A stretch of 64,000 nucleotides of DNA. Source: Ostrinia nubilalis. Its lineage: Eukaryota; Arthropoda; Insecta; Lepidoptera; Crambidae. Positions 44,223 to 55,007 of the stretch are shown piece after piece. The position numbers and the translations under genes are program-made. The notes under the pieces were generated by a model. The model was not told where the DNA came from. It saw only the letters and a list, made by a program, of their open reading frames with translations, and did not search any database. The DNA lies in NCBI RefSeq assembly GCF_963855985.1, contig NC_087110.1:12019001-12083000 (forward strand), written 5' to 3'. The first letter of the stretch is position 1. Every line of letters begins with the position of its first letter.

Positions 44223-44824
44223 AATAGGGTAAACCAGAGAGTGATTGCCCACTGGTAGTGATTGCCCGCTTTAAGAATAATATTGTCAGGTGCTGACTTT
44301 GAATCACTCTAGTTAGATTTGAATTTACTAAGTAGATGGCCCAGAGATCAATGTACAGTAGATTAAAAATTTACAATAGGAAACACTAAAAAAAACCGTT
44401 ATGGCTGATTTTGTCAAGACGGGTGAAAATGTCACTCAAACAGGTAAAGACTTTAACAATTTTACTAAGGAATTACTTGCCTAAAGGTTAAATTTTTTTT
44501 GCAAGTTATTTAATATTCAACTAATGGTGTATAGTCATGATGAAATTATAAGTGTTTTCTACATTATCAATGAAAATAACTGATAAAATTTGATTTCTAA
44601 CGGTCATTTTAACGGTGGGTAATCACTGCACGTAAATCTGTATATTTTTAGTTATTGCCCACCATCATTTCAGTTATTGCCATATGTTAATGTATAGTTA
44701 TTGCCCGGGGCAATTATTATTAGAGTGTTGCCACCATGCAGTAGCAGTGTTTAAGTTGCTCATTGCTAGACTTGTTTTGCAATTTACAGACATAAATATT
44801 GAAATTTAATGTTTCATTTTCACT

Positions 44825-44960
44825 ATGCCAAAGACTCCAAAAGTTCAATATAGCATAGAAAATTTGCAAAAAGCGATCGAAGCTGTACAAGATGTATCCA
44901 ACAATTTATCTACAAGATAAATTGCTGAAAAATATGGTTTGGCTTGAAAAAATTGATAAA
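44825..44960 (+). pseudogene. Pogo-like transposase, N-terminal remnant
   Basis: It opens MPKTPKVQYSIENLQKAIEA, then VQDVSNNLSTR, a stop codon and IAEKYG. This is the psq-type helix-turn-helix pattern at the start of pogo/Tigger-like transposases (ENLQKAIEAV...STRxIAEKYG). The in-frame TAA and later frameshifts make it a pseudogene. The catalytic DDE domain was not found. Confidence 0.65.
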
Positions 44961-45171
44961 AATTCTAACGCAAATACAAAAAATGAAAATCCTACGTTAA
45001 ATCTACTAGTGAAAATGTTAATTGTAAGGAAATAGATACAACTTTAGGGAAGAATAACCAACAGTTAATAGAGCAACCACTTAAACTGAACCACTTAAAC
45101 TGATATCAAAGAAGATAAAAAAATAAATACATAGGTATAAAATTTACATATAAAATTCAAATTTTTTCGTC

Positions 45172-46835
45172 ATCTGGGCCATTCTTAAATTTGTGCCAAT
45201 TTTTTTTTTTAAATTAAAGATTTTTTTTTTTAACTTTTTGCGATGTGTATCGAAAGTATAAACCAAAAGCATACTTTTGATGTATATGGACAACCTTAAA
45301 GCCCTCGGAAAGGAAACAAAATAGCCTACGTAAACACGGCTGTGACACTGCATGACACGGATGTGACAGTTTTACATTTTTACTGTAAATAATAATATTT
45401 ATGTTGTTAAATTTATATCATAATAGTTTAAATTGATTAACAATAAAATACACTAAATTCGTTTCATCAACAAAGGTGTTATTTGGTAATATGTACTTTT
45501 TTCTGAACATCCAAATATTTAATTAAAATTGAGATCAAAAATACCGTCAGGTAGTTAATATATCTACTAGATAATAAAAAAATAGACTTTTTATTATTGG
45601 CACTATCTGATCATGCTTCCAATATGCTACCTACATGGTTTCGATATGATAATATGCTTAACAAATTAGTAAATCTTAAACACAGTAGGTACCTAATTGA
45701 GTATCAAATGAGATTTCTGTAGGATTCACATAACAGTTTATTTTGACAACTTAAACATGTTTCATAGTCACCGTACCACTAAAAATATGGTTAATAGCAA
45801 TTCCTTTTAAAACAACTCCGACCACCTCTGCAGGGCCTTTACCGGGAGCTGTCTCAGTAAAATTTGATATTACTGCAGAAATGAGAAAGTGCAATAATTT
45901 TTCCTTCGTGGCATCTAGAAAATCATACTAGCGAAAAATAAGTACACTTACTAAAAGGCTACTCCTAAAAATTGCACAATACACAAAATAATTAAGCAGA
46001 ACAACAAAAACTATTAAAATAATAAAAATAGAATGTCACAACCACGCGTTGTAATGTCACGACCATGTACTTAAATAGTTTGCGGTAGTGACACATTTTT
46101 AATACCATGGCCGTGACAATTTGGAACGTGTCCGATATATCCAAAAAACTATCTGTGAATTAGCAGATCTTGTGCAATTATCTGAAACTATACTGCATGA
46201 GGTACATAATTATGTTTTATACAATAGCGTGACATTGATACCTACCTTTAAAAACCGTACACGGGATGGACGTGTTATGGTTGTCCCTTTTTTCAAATAA
46301 ATAGGAAATAATTTTTTGCGGCTCACTCACTACGTTCAGCCATTTGCAAATCTAATAAGATGACAATGTTACTGTTCTAAAAAAACTTAGCAAAGGATGT
46401 CAATATCAAAGATAGATTTTTACCGAGTTACGCATATTTAAAGTGGCGCACGTGGTTGTGACACAAAAACTGCTCACACAATGTTTGGTGTTCAAAATCA
46501 AAAATGGTAATTATTATTGATATAAATTTTTAACAGTCTTATATAACATGTAATAATCTTGCATAATTACTGTAATATTTATCAAAATAACATAACATCT
46601 CTTCAGAAAAAAATATTGTATGTCCAAATCCGGGAATCTCACACTACACGGTCCGTGACATTTTGGACTTGTAACTTTTTTTTAATATTCTTCTATTAGT
46701 TTTATGATAAAAATGATTTTGGGCCTAGTTAATAGAGGTATTTTACTAAGTAAATTAATATACAGTGCACTGATTTTCTTTAAAAACATATGCTATTCTT
46801 ACATCTCACACAAAAATGCGTAAGAATAAGAATGG
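45172..46835. mobile_element. Element nested in the pogo-like transposon, GTGACA words
   Basis: TGGGCCATTCTTA at 45176 is mirrored by TAAGAATGGCCCA ending near 46840. Between them the words GTGACA/TGTCAC recur, at about 45340, 45369, 46035, 46054, 46089, 46111, 46228, 46460 and 46656. Two are in the fuller form CCGTGACAATTTGGAAC / CCGTGACATTTTGGAC. It separates the two transposase remnants of the host element. Ends and target are approximate and no transposase was seen. Confidence 0.45.
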
Positions 46836-46844
46836 CCCATCTAT

Positions 46845-46948
46845 GTTTTGAAGTAGATGATTCTGTCTCTACCGATTCTGACTCATCAACATCAGCTCAA
46901 GAAATATTTGATAATAATGTTAATAAGGATTTTATTTTGAAATTTTGA
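46845..46948 (+). pseudogene. Pogo-like transposase, acidic C-terminal remnant
   Basis: The frame reads EVDDSVSTDSDSSTSAQEIF and ends NKDFILKF and a stop. Acidic serine-rich tails are common at the end of pogo/CENP-B-like transposases. It lies on the same strand as the N-terminal remnant. Confidence 0.45.
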
Positions 46949-47599
46949 AGACTGTACTACTAGAATTTAAGTTTAATGTTTTGTTTTGTTTATTTAAAGC
47001 CTAATTTGTCATTTTAAAATTGATTATTTTGTTTTAAGATACTGGGCAATTACTGTGCTTTGATGTGGGCAATCAGTGTAAGTAATGGGCAATGACTGTA
47101 CTTTTTGGAGGATTTTAAATTTATTTCAATATTTTCTAAGTTACGTAAGTTTTAACTAAAAACTGTTAATATTCTGTTTAACAGTTTATTGAGTTATAAG
47201 AAAAAAGTCATAAATGGTCGATAATTAAAATACTTTCTTTAATTTTTCATCTCAATGTGTTTCAAATCTTTAAGTGGGCAATAGCTATACGGTTTACCCT
47301 ACCTATTATTTCAATATTTTCTGTTCCAAAAACAACATCCTACTTAACTACCTATTACTATTTTCTATTATTATTAAGTACTTACGTCATTAAAAAGACA
47401 ATTTGACAATAGCTACTTACAAAGTGAAAGTCAATAATTACATTAAAAATGAACAAGTAGAAAAAACCTAAGTTTCTTAAACACACCACTCCAATCAATG
47501 TGTATCTATGTACTTACAGACTGTTTTAAACATTGAAGAAAAACACTGAAGTCACTGTCTCAGACTTTTAGAATCAGCTTTTTATCCCAATATAACAGC

Positions 47600-47690
47600 A
47601 TAGGTTCCTGTGGCAGGACGTCCACTGCTGAACATAGGCGTCCCCCAATGATTTCCATCTCACCCGATTGGATATCCTTGCCTAGCAGTG
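47600..47690 (-). repeat. RTE-like non-LTR tail fragment
   Basis: GCAGGACGTCCACTGCTGAA, then CATAGGCGTCCCCCAATGAT, is the reverse complement of the family's end. Confidence 0.65.
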
Positions 47691-48555
47691 GGATAGAAGA
47701 GGCAAACAGACTCTGGAATAATCTCGTCCGAATCTCATTGGTGATACGCTTTACTTTGGCACGTGCATACTTAATTGGTGCATTAATTATTAAATTAATG
47801 TTAATTATATTGATAACTGTGTCAGACAAATTAATTATTTATGTATAACAGCCGACGCCGCGGGACGAGCATAGTCCGTTGCGTAACCAAGCAATCCATA
47901 CCTCCTATCGCACATCTGAAAGTAAGACCCGTATTCATATACAATCTCCATTTAGATTCGAGTTTTGTTATAAAAAAATATATTAGTTGTTGTGTACTAA
48001 TTATTATGTAAACAATATCAAAGGATTTCGAATTAGGGGATTTCGAGATAATGAAAAAATTGTTTAAAAATAAAAAAAAGTAATTATTATGAAACCTTGT
48101 CGTGTAATATTTTTGCCCGAATGAAAATTTAATTTGTTAGACTTGATTATTTTATTATAAGTTCCTTGTAATTACGAGTACTTCATTATTATTAAGAATT
48201 TTATTTGATATTTATTGAAACATTCGTGACTTGAAAATCTTGAGATGTGATATTAAATTAGGTTTATTTATAAGTCTAGTAATGTATAAATGTATAATGT
48301 CGCAAACGGTCATAAAACCAAGACAGTCTTATAAATACGTGTTAAGTGCATCAAAAATAAACACAAAATTAAAGTAAGTAGTTGGTTAGAATAACTGGTA
48401 ATTTTTTCACTTTCTAAAAGTCTCGAGAGGCAATAACGATTGTGGTGAGCCCATGTAGAGAGGAGGGGGAAGAGGAACTTTTAAGGGGCTGAGGGACGAG
48501 GAGAGCAAGGTCTTGATGGAAAACTACACAGTGAAAACCAGCACATTGTATGACC
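47690..48555. other. Intergenic stretch, nothing recognised
   Basis: AT-rich. A short GC-richer piece at about 47850-47910 has no ORF. No gene supported. Confidence 0.3.
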
Positions 48556-48731
48556 AGGGGGTGTAGTGTGAGTTTACGTCAAACGCATTCGATGTCTGCG
48601 TAAAAAAGTGACATTAAATGTATGACGGATTGTACAGCGCCCCTAGCGGAAACTTTTAAGAACTAAAATCTTCATATATTTTTTTAACGCGCTCGCTAGT
48701 GACGACGTTTGATGTAATCACACTGCCCTCA
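48556..48731. mobile_element. 176-bp MITE, AGGG(G)GTGTAGTGTGA ends
   Basis: The left end AGGGGGTGTAGTGTGAGTTT followed by ACGTCAAACG is mirrored by CGTTTGATGTAATCACACTG followed by CCCT. It is non-coding. Confidence 0.6.
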
Positions 48732-49138
48732 GTTCTAAGAATAGAATACCTCGTGAGATTAGTATAGGTACCTAACAGTAATAATGAGTTAAAAGAACAT
48801 TTTTTTCGAAATTTATTGCAAAAAAATTAAAATAATTTTATTCTGTTTTAAGAGTAGGTACCTACCAAATAAACTTTTTTTCTTTCTTTAAAAAGTAATG
48901 ACTACACGTCATTATAGAAATATTATTGAATTTATTAGTAGGTATTTAAATAATGAGGAAACGTATTCTATGCAAACACGAAACCCCTAGGTGCTGTAAT
49001 AGGCCAGGTGCTATTCGTGTGGGTGCTATTTGGGCGGGTGCTCAAAGTGGAATATGTTTTCGCCCATGATTTAGCTATTTTTGCAACGTGTTACTAGCGT
49101 TAAGATACTGTATCGTATTTTCATCTGCCACGTCAATG

Positions 49139-49211
49139 GCCTCGGTAGCGCAGTAGGCAGCGCGTAAGTCTCATAATCTTAAGGTCGTGAGTTCGATCCT
49201 CACCCGGGGCA
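49139..49211 (+). tRNA. tRNA-Met: Elongator tRNA-Met (anticodon CAT)
   Basis: 73 bases, no intron. The acceptor GCCTCGG pairs with CCGGGGC (one G-U) and the discriminator is A. The D arm holds TAGCGCAGTAGGCAGCGC. The anticodon loop CTCATAA is at 49170-49176 with CAT at 49172-49174, and the T arm is GTGAG TTCGATC CTCAC. The A box (AGCGCAGTAGG) and B box (GTTCGATCC) are intact, and a TTTTT terminator follows at 49216-49220. The T-T pair closing the anticodon loop is normal for elongator Met. The CCA end is not encoded, as expected in a eukaryote. It delivers methionine to internal codons. Confidence 0.95.
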
Positions 49212-49215
49212 AATC

Positions 49216-49220
49216 TTTTT
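49216..49220 (+). terminator. Pol III terminator of tRNA-Met
   Basis: A TTTTT run five bases after the discriminator base, with a second T run shortly after. This is the standard signal for RNA polymerase III. Confidence 0.75.
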
Positions 49221-49942
49221 GCTTTTTATCTTTCACTTAAAAAAATATTTTTTTTTTACTCCAAATTAATACTTCCGCTATAACCAGTGTATCTACACAT
49301 GATAATATTCCTATTGATCCCATTGTTATTTTATTTGCACAAAAGATTCACACCTAAGTACTAAGGTTTTTGTCCTTTAGTTTAAGTTATTGGACGATAA
49401 AAAAAGGTTAGAACTGATGCCTAGGTATAATAGGATTTAAAAACAGTTTATCGTAGTAAGCGTGTTCTTCCGCGACAGCAGGTAATAGCAGAGTATGGAA
49501 TAGTCTATTAATGCAGTAATGTACAGGGCCTATCCGCGATTAGGGTGACTAACTAGTCGAATTGGTTTAACTAGGTATTTAATTTGACTCAGAAAATATT
49601 ATCAGTTTATCAATTGATTTCGTTTCAGTAATTTACAAAATTTCAGTGTTTTTATTAATTAAAAGGTTTTTGCATTAATATTTTAACCAATCCTTTCCAC
49701 AACTGAAATGCTGAAAAACTTAAGGTATTTCTACATTACTTACAACATACTCATATGCGCAAACCGAAACTATGTAAGTAGATTGCACAATGCATAGGCC
49801 AATTGCAAAATGGTTTTTAGCAATGCAGTTTCAATTTTACATTTTATCTTTAGTAGTACTCATCTGTCTTCTAAAATGCTTTTACATGGTAGGTAACCCT
49901 AATCGTACTATCCTCTAGCAACACCAGTAGTCCGATTGCGAC
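49221..49942. other. Intergenic stretch, nothing recognised
   Basis: AT-rich sequence between the tRNA and the hAT-like element. No gene or paired repeat seen. Confidence 0.3.
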
Positions 49943-51494
49943 CATAGCTGGGCACCGTTAATCAAATAGTTAACTTCGTTAATCGTTAAACCGTTAATAA
50001 AAAAATTAACTTCGTTAAACGTTAAAACGTTACATTTTGCAAGATTTAACGCAAGTTAACGTTAATCGTTAATCCGTTAACACTGATAATAAAACGAAAA
50101 AAACAATTGTATGCAAGGTTCAAATAATTTCGAAAGCTTGTATCGCGCATGGAATTTATTCCTCTTTACAACAAGCTACAAGCTTTCGAAATTATTTGAC
50201 CTTGCATAAGTACGATTATTTTTTTCGTTTTAGTACAACTGCATTTAAGAATAAAAGCTTGTTTTTTTTTTTTTTTAATTATAATTTTATTTTACACTTT
50301 TTAGTAGTATCTCAATCTCAGAGCCTTGGTTCTATTACTATACAATTTAGCACCAAAGTGCTCGAAGAGACAAATCCAGCAAACCCAAACTCGATAAGTT
50401 TCCACCGTTTCGTTTAGGAATTGCTATGGCCACCTCCTGACTCCATCATCAGGACCCTGGACATCATCTAGTACTAAAGTGCTCGAAAAGACAAATCCAA
50501 GGTACCCAAATTCGATGCGATGCCACCGTATTATTTAGGAGTTCCTATTTTTTTTTTGGTGCCATTTAAATCTATATTTAATAATAATAATAAATAATAA
50601 AAACGTTTATTTGAACCAAAAGTTACATTATGCATGTATTACTATGCAAAAGTTACAAAAAGTGGCATGATAATCGGGGGTCCCATGACTACTAAACTAG
50701 GTTACAACCTGTATCTTAGTAGCCAGTGATTCCTCAACTAAGATTTAAATACGATGACTTGGTCCGATTGGTTAGTCTTTTAAAACAAAACCAAAACTTT
50801 TAAAACAAGAAAAAGAAGACCTTAAATTTAGTTTAAAACAGTGCCAGTGTTACATAACAATTAGAGTACAAACGAATGAACGTGTTATTGTGTGAGAGTG
50901 AGTGAGTGAAATTATCAGTGTGTAAGTGAGTGAGGTGTGCAAGTCTGTGCTGAGTGGTAAGGTGGCAACTGCATAACCTGATCCTATGTAAGAAGCGATT
51001 CGGTTTCATTATAGTCTTAAAGTTCCTAGTTAGTATGGCTAGTAGTTCCTATGGCCACCTAATGACTCCATCATCAGACCAGCTCAATGGTACCATAACA
51101 TTGCATTGTCATCGTACTTACATAAGTATACCAAATTTCAGCTCAATCGGTTGAGGAAAACTGGTCTTAAATTCAGTTGCAAGAGTTGTCCCACACATAC
51201 TAACAAGTGTCGTTGTGATCTGGTTACAAAAACTGTTGTTTTGGGTTCTGGAAGTTCTGGAAGCCCGAACGTACTTGTCAGAATGCGTTTTTCTAGCGTT
51301 TTTCAGCGTGCCTGCTGTATTTTTTTGGTAAATAGTAGGTACTGGATTAACGATTAACGGACTTACGATAACTTAACGGAAGTTAACGAGTCCGTTAATA
51401 TTTTTTAAAGTTAACTTAAAAGTTAATCCGTTAATAGAAATGTTAACTTCGTTAATTAACGATTAACGGATTAACGAGTTAATGCCCAGCTATG
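49943..51494. mobile_element. hAT-like non-autonomous element with GTTAA word arrays
   Basis: The ends CATAGCTGGGCA / TGCCCAGCTATG form a 12-bp TIR, flanked by an 8-bp direct repeat ATTGCGAC (49935-49942 and 51495-51502), as for hAT elements. About 130 bases inside each end are filled with GTTAACG/CGTTAA words. Internal features are a hairpin at about 50094-50233 (AATAATTTCGAAAGCTTGTA, mirrored) and two diverged direct units sharing AAAGTGCTCGAAGAGACAAA (about 50352 and 50475). At 50954-51300 there is a further repeated stretch. No transposase. Confidence 0.75.
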
Positions 51495-51502
51495 ATTGCG
51501 AC

Positions 51503-52924
51503 CTTAGCGCCCACCGGAAGGTAAACGAGCGAATAGCTAACTAGCGGTCCGCCCCGGCTTCCCCCGGATTTCATTATTTCTGTCTTTTAAAGACTATTCT
51601 ATTCCATCTAGAAAAATGTGTACTTGAAAATGTTAATCCACTTTTTCTACATCATCACACAATCACACACAAACAAAGTTTACATAAATCCTTATTAAAT
51701 TATAATTACTAAACCTTATTATTAATGGATTTGAGAAATGCGCGAAAAAGGAAAATTAGGTACTACAGTGATTAAATTTGGAAAAATGGAAAGGCTTTTG
51801 TAGTTGTTCCATAAAATACCTTCCACTGCATCTACTCTTACCTATAGCTATATTGCCTCGCAGTATATTCGATAATGCCTCTGTTCTGTAATATTTTTTA
51901 TAACCACATATTTTTACAAAATACCTGCCACTTTGCGTCTTTCAGTTTATGGACAGTTTACTTATTTATTGGTCTAAGGTTTTAGGCTTTACTTCGTAAT
52001 TTTTAATATTTCCTCTGTTATCTAACTTTTTTCTAACCTTTTATATTTAACAGAATACCAACCACTTTGTACATTCCCCCGTAAATGATCGACTCCTGCG
52101 CATGTCGTCAACTCTAGTTCATTGACTGCGGCCTTTGCGCTTCCGGCAACTAGCAATTACCGCACTTGTATAGTGTTTGTAGAGGAGTTTGTTTGTTTAT
52201 GTTTTGAATGCTGATGTGATGGTGAAGGTAGGTCGAGTATTTGAGTGAAGGGTAAAGCTAAATATGGCAAAAAGTCGAAGCGTCTTTTTGCAGTAGGTAA
52301 ATAGTATCATATTTAAAAGATGGGCTGTTATTGAACCTTTAAAAACCGTTCTTTCCATGGAATTCCTGTTAAAAGTAAACTATCTCTAAGTTTTCTACTT
52401 TGATTTAGAATTTTTCCAACTAATTTTATACTCTATCTAATAGCACCTAACTTCGTCCATAATTGAACCTAGCCCTACCTATAGGACGCCAAAAGCTCGA
52501 TCTCCTGTCTTTTCCATCGAGCCACTGATATCTATCTTTTCGAGATCGTCGGTCTGCCAAGCAGTTAAGCATCCTATAGTTACTACGATTTCTGACTTAA
52601 AATCTTCACGCCTTCGGGTCATCTTCTGCTTCATTGTCCATGAAATGACGATTGAAGTCCACTCAAAACAATGATCTCACTCATCGCATTGCGAAACGAA
52701 TATGTGCTTGTGCTTGTGGACATCAAAATACTTTTCAAATATTACGAGAACACTATAGTTGCGGTTACGCGAGGCCACGGTAATTATAAAATGGCTAATT
52801 AATACACTTTGTCCGACCGAAATGGGCAGGATCGCGTCTCTTGACCTTTTTGGCCTTGGTGTAGTAAAATATGTAGGTGCAGTAGGTCTAAACTAGTATT
52901 TATCAATCTTTCATGGCCACTAAA
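51503..52924. other. Intergenic stretch, no supported gene
   Basis: A patch at about 52080-52235 is richer in GC and ends in GGTGAAG|GTAGGT, a fair splice-donor context. It could be an untranslated first exon, but nothing else supports it. Confidence 0.3.
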
Positions 52925-53125
52925 GCTGTGTGCTTATGGCAGAGTAGAATAGTCACTCCTACTCTTCCCATGGATGTCGGAAAAACCGACTAAGAGACAA
53001 ATATATTATGTGAAAATTAGACCTGCCCGCCCAACCCGTCTCTGGCCAGCGTGAAGGATGTAGCCAAATCCTTCATTATCTTCTGAGAGAACTGTCTATA
53101 AAATAGAATAGAGTGGCTCGTGCTT
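52925..53125 (-). repeat. Dispersed repeat D, copy 3 (diverged)
   Basis: The plus strand shows GCAGAGTAGAATAGTCACTC, CTACTCTTCCCATGG and, further on, CCCGCCCAACCCGTCTC. These are the complements of the TTCTACTCTG, GGGAAGAGTAGGG and GGCGGGTTGGAGA blocks of copies 1 and 2. Confidence 0.5.
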
Positions 53126-53412
53126 CTGCAGTGAGATTTAATAATGGTGAAAAGTCGTAGTAGCAAAAGTTTTTTCTAAAAATTAATGAAAAAGAAAATG
53201 AATTATTAAGATTATGTTTCAAAATCCATTTCACAGATCCTACTGAAGTCTATTATATTGTGTGGAGTGGATTTCAAACAAATGGAGCTTATTGAGGAAA
53301 ACGATGTTCGAGCTCAAAGCTCGTTCGTTTACGATACAATGTCAGTTATGGTCAAACTTTTCGTAGCTTTATCTTTCGTAACTTTTCGGTGTGAAGACTG
53401 AGCCAAAATACA

Positions 53413-53420
53413 TCACACAA

Positions 53421-53451
<31 letters not shown>

Positions 53452-53453
53452 AT
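53413..53453. repeat. (AAAT)n microsatellite
   Basis: About nine units of AAAT. A shorter (AAAT)n lies at about 55993-56010. Confidence 0.85.
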
Positions 53454-54217
53454 CTTTGGACAATTTCACACAGCGCCAGCTAGCCCCAAAGTAAGCAACT
53501 TAATGCTTGTGTTATGGGTGCTAGCTTAACGGATATACTACTTATATACTTCGCCAGGCGGCTCGGTCCTAGGTTGTCTTACTGTTAACTTGGGCCTCTT
53601 TTAAGGTCGTTATTGATTACGGACAATTGGTAATAACTAAAAATACTACTAAAATAGTTGACAATCATCATCAGGTCCTTTAGTCTCCACTGCATTAATT
53701 TACCAGAGGCAAATGGAGATTTTTTATAAATAAAAATCCTAAATTAGGTAGGCGTTTTCATGTGGTAACCATAAATCATAGAGTTCCTGCTCTATTAAAC
53801 CTAATTTGATTTTATTTCCTGTATTCATAACAGTTTGAAAACCAGTTGTGGGTACTCGTATTGTTTTGATAATAATGATGAAGATGAATAACATTTAGCA
53901 TGGGCTCGTGATTTATGCTGATGGGACCAAATTGATGTTAATATTGTTTTTTATATGTTTATGTCACATAAATATTCGACGGCACAATAAATTGTTTTTG
54001 ATAAAGCAATGTTTTGTCTTTTGATAAACATTATGAGTTCATTAAAAATAGATTTGGATTCTAATGTTAGGATGTATTGTAATATCTAAAATTATTTCAT
54101 CATTTTTAATCGTCAAGAAAGTACCTATTTTAGAGACACAAATTTTTATTCTCACACAGTCACGAGGCGAATGTTACAAAAAAAATCAATGTACTCGTAA
54201 ATTGACCAAAATTGTGA
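53454..54217. other. Intergenic stretch, nothing recognised
   Basis: AT-rich, no gene or paired repeat supported. Confidence 0.3.
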
Positions 54218-54515
54218 AATCCCCCGGGACTACTTAACCTTCACTAGTTGGGTTTCATTGGAGGCCGAGCTATAGAACCTGGCTATGACGCCCTACTCGA
54301 ATTAAACTCATCATCATTTCAGCCACAGGACGTCCACTGCTGAACATAGGCCTCCCCCAATGACTTCCACATCGCACGTGTATGCTAGCGGCCTGCATCC
54401 GGCGCCTTCCTGCTACCTTTCTACCTTTATCAGGTCGTCGGTCCACCTTGTGGGTGGACGTCCCACGCTGTTTTCCGGTACGTGGCCTCCACTCCAGAAC
54501 CATAATTAAACTCAA
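54218..54515. repeat. Repeat E fragment next to an RTE-like 3' end
   Basis: The segment 54218-54290 is a partial, diverged repeat E (CCCCCGGGACTACTTAACCT, CACTAGTTGGGTTTCATTGG). From about 54312 the minus strand is the RTE-like end. VLEWRPRTGK is readable near 54500, then frameshifts break the PTRWTDDL region. The family tail is GGGGGAGGCCTATGTTCAGC. Confidence 0.65.
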
Positions 54516-54599
54516 ATTTTAGCAACTTTCATGATAATTTAAATTAAAAGATTTCGCAGCTGTTGAAGAAGGCATCGGAATCATCATCAGCTCTTTTGC

Positions 54600-54712
54600 C
54601 TTTACTTGCCAGTATTCCTATAAAGGGCATATATGTACCATCCTAGACTGCATCCCACTTAACACCAGGTTGTGGTCAAATGCCTGCCTTGTTATAGGTA
54701 CATAAAAAATAA
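54600..54712 (+). repeat. Dispersed repeat G, fullest copy
   Basis: ATATGTACCATCCTAGACTG, CATCCCACTTAACACCAGGT, then TGTGGTCAAATGCCTGCCTT. It shares block order with the four other copies. Confidence 0.6.
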
Positions 54713-55007
54713 ATCAATCAACGTTAGTGTTGTATATTATTTCCACTAATACAAAATGTTGTTGTTTACTAATAAACAGTATTACAAACCACAACAAGCC
54801 AATACAATAACAATATTATCAGCTCGCAACATTGACCTTACCGATCGATCAGCTAACATCTTGTTTGCAATCATCACTGCCTTCCGGCTCTAGCAGAAGG
54901 AAAAGGAATGGTTTTCTGTTCTACACAATTAAGTATTGTTCGCTATACTTTTGAAATCGATCGTTTATCCCTATAAGATTTTTGTACAGTCAGGTACACA
55001 GGCTATA

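Larger units (their letters stand above)
44227..47299 (+). mobile_element. Decayed pogo-like DNA transposon
   Basis: The ends GGGTAAACC / GGTTTACCC are inverted and flanked by TA (44225-44226 and 47300-47301). The left end carries five direct words of the type GT(G/T)ATTGCC(C), at about 44241, 44258, 44653, 44675 and 44699. The right end carries four inverted words (GGGCAAT, at about 47044, 47069, 47089 and 47277). The interior keeps a transposase start at 44825 and an acidic transposase-like tail at about 46845-46948, with another element between them. Confidence 0.7.

Noticed and set aside
50954..51357. 66-aa and 83-aa ORFs in the hAT-like element
   Set aside because: They lie in a non-coding repeated stretch (CCACCTAATGACTCCATCATC region, also seen partly near 50430) and show no transposase motif.
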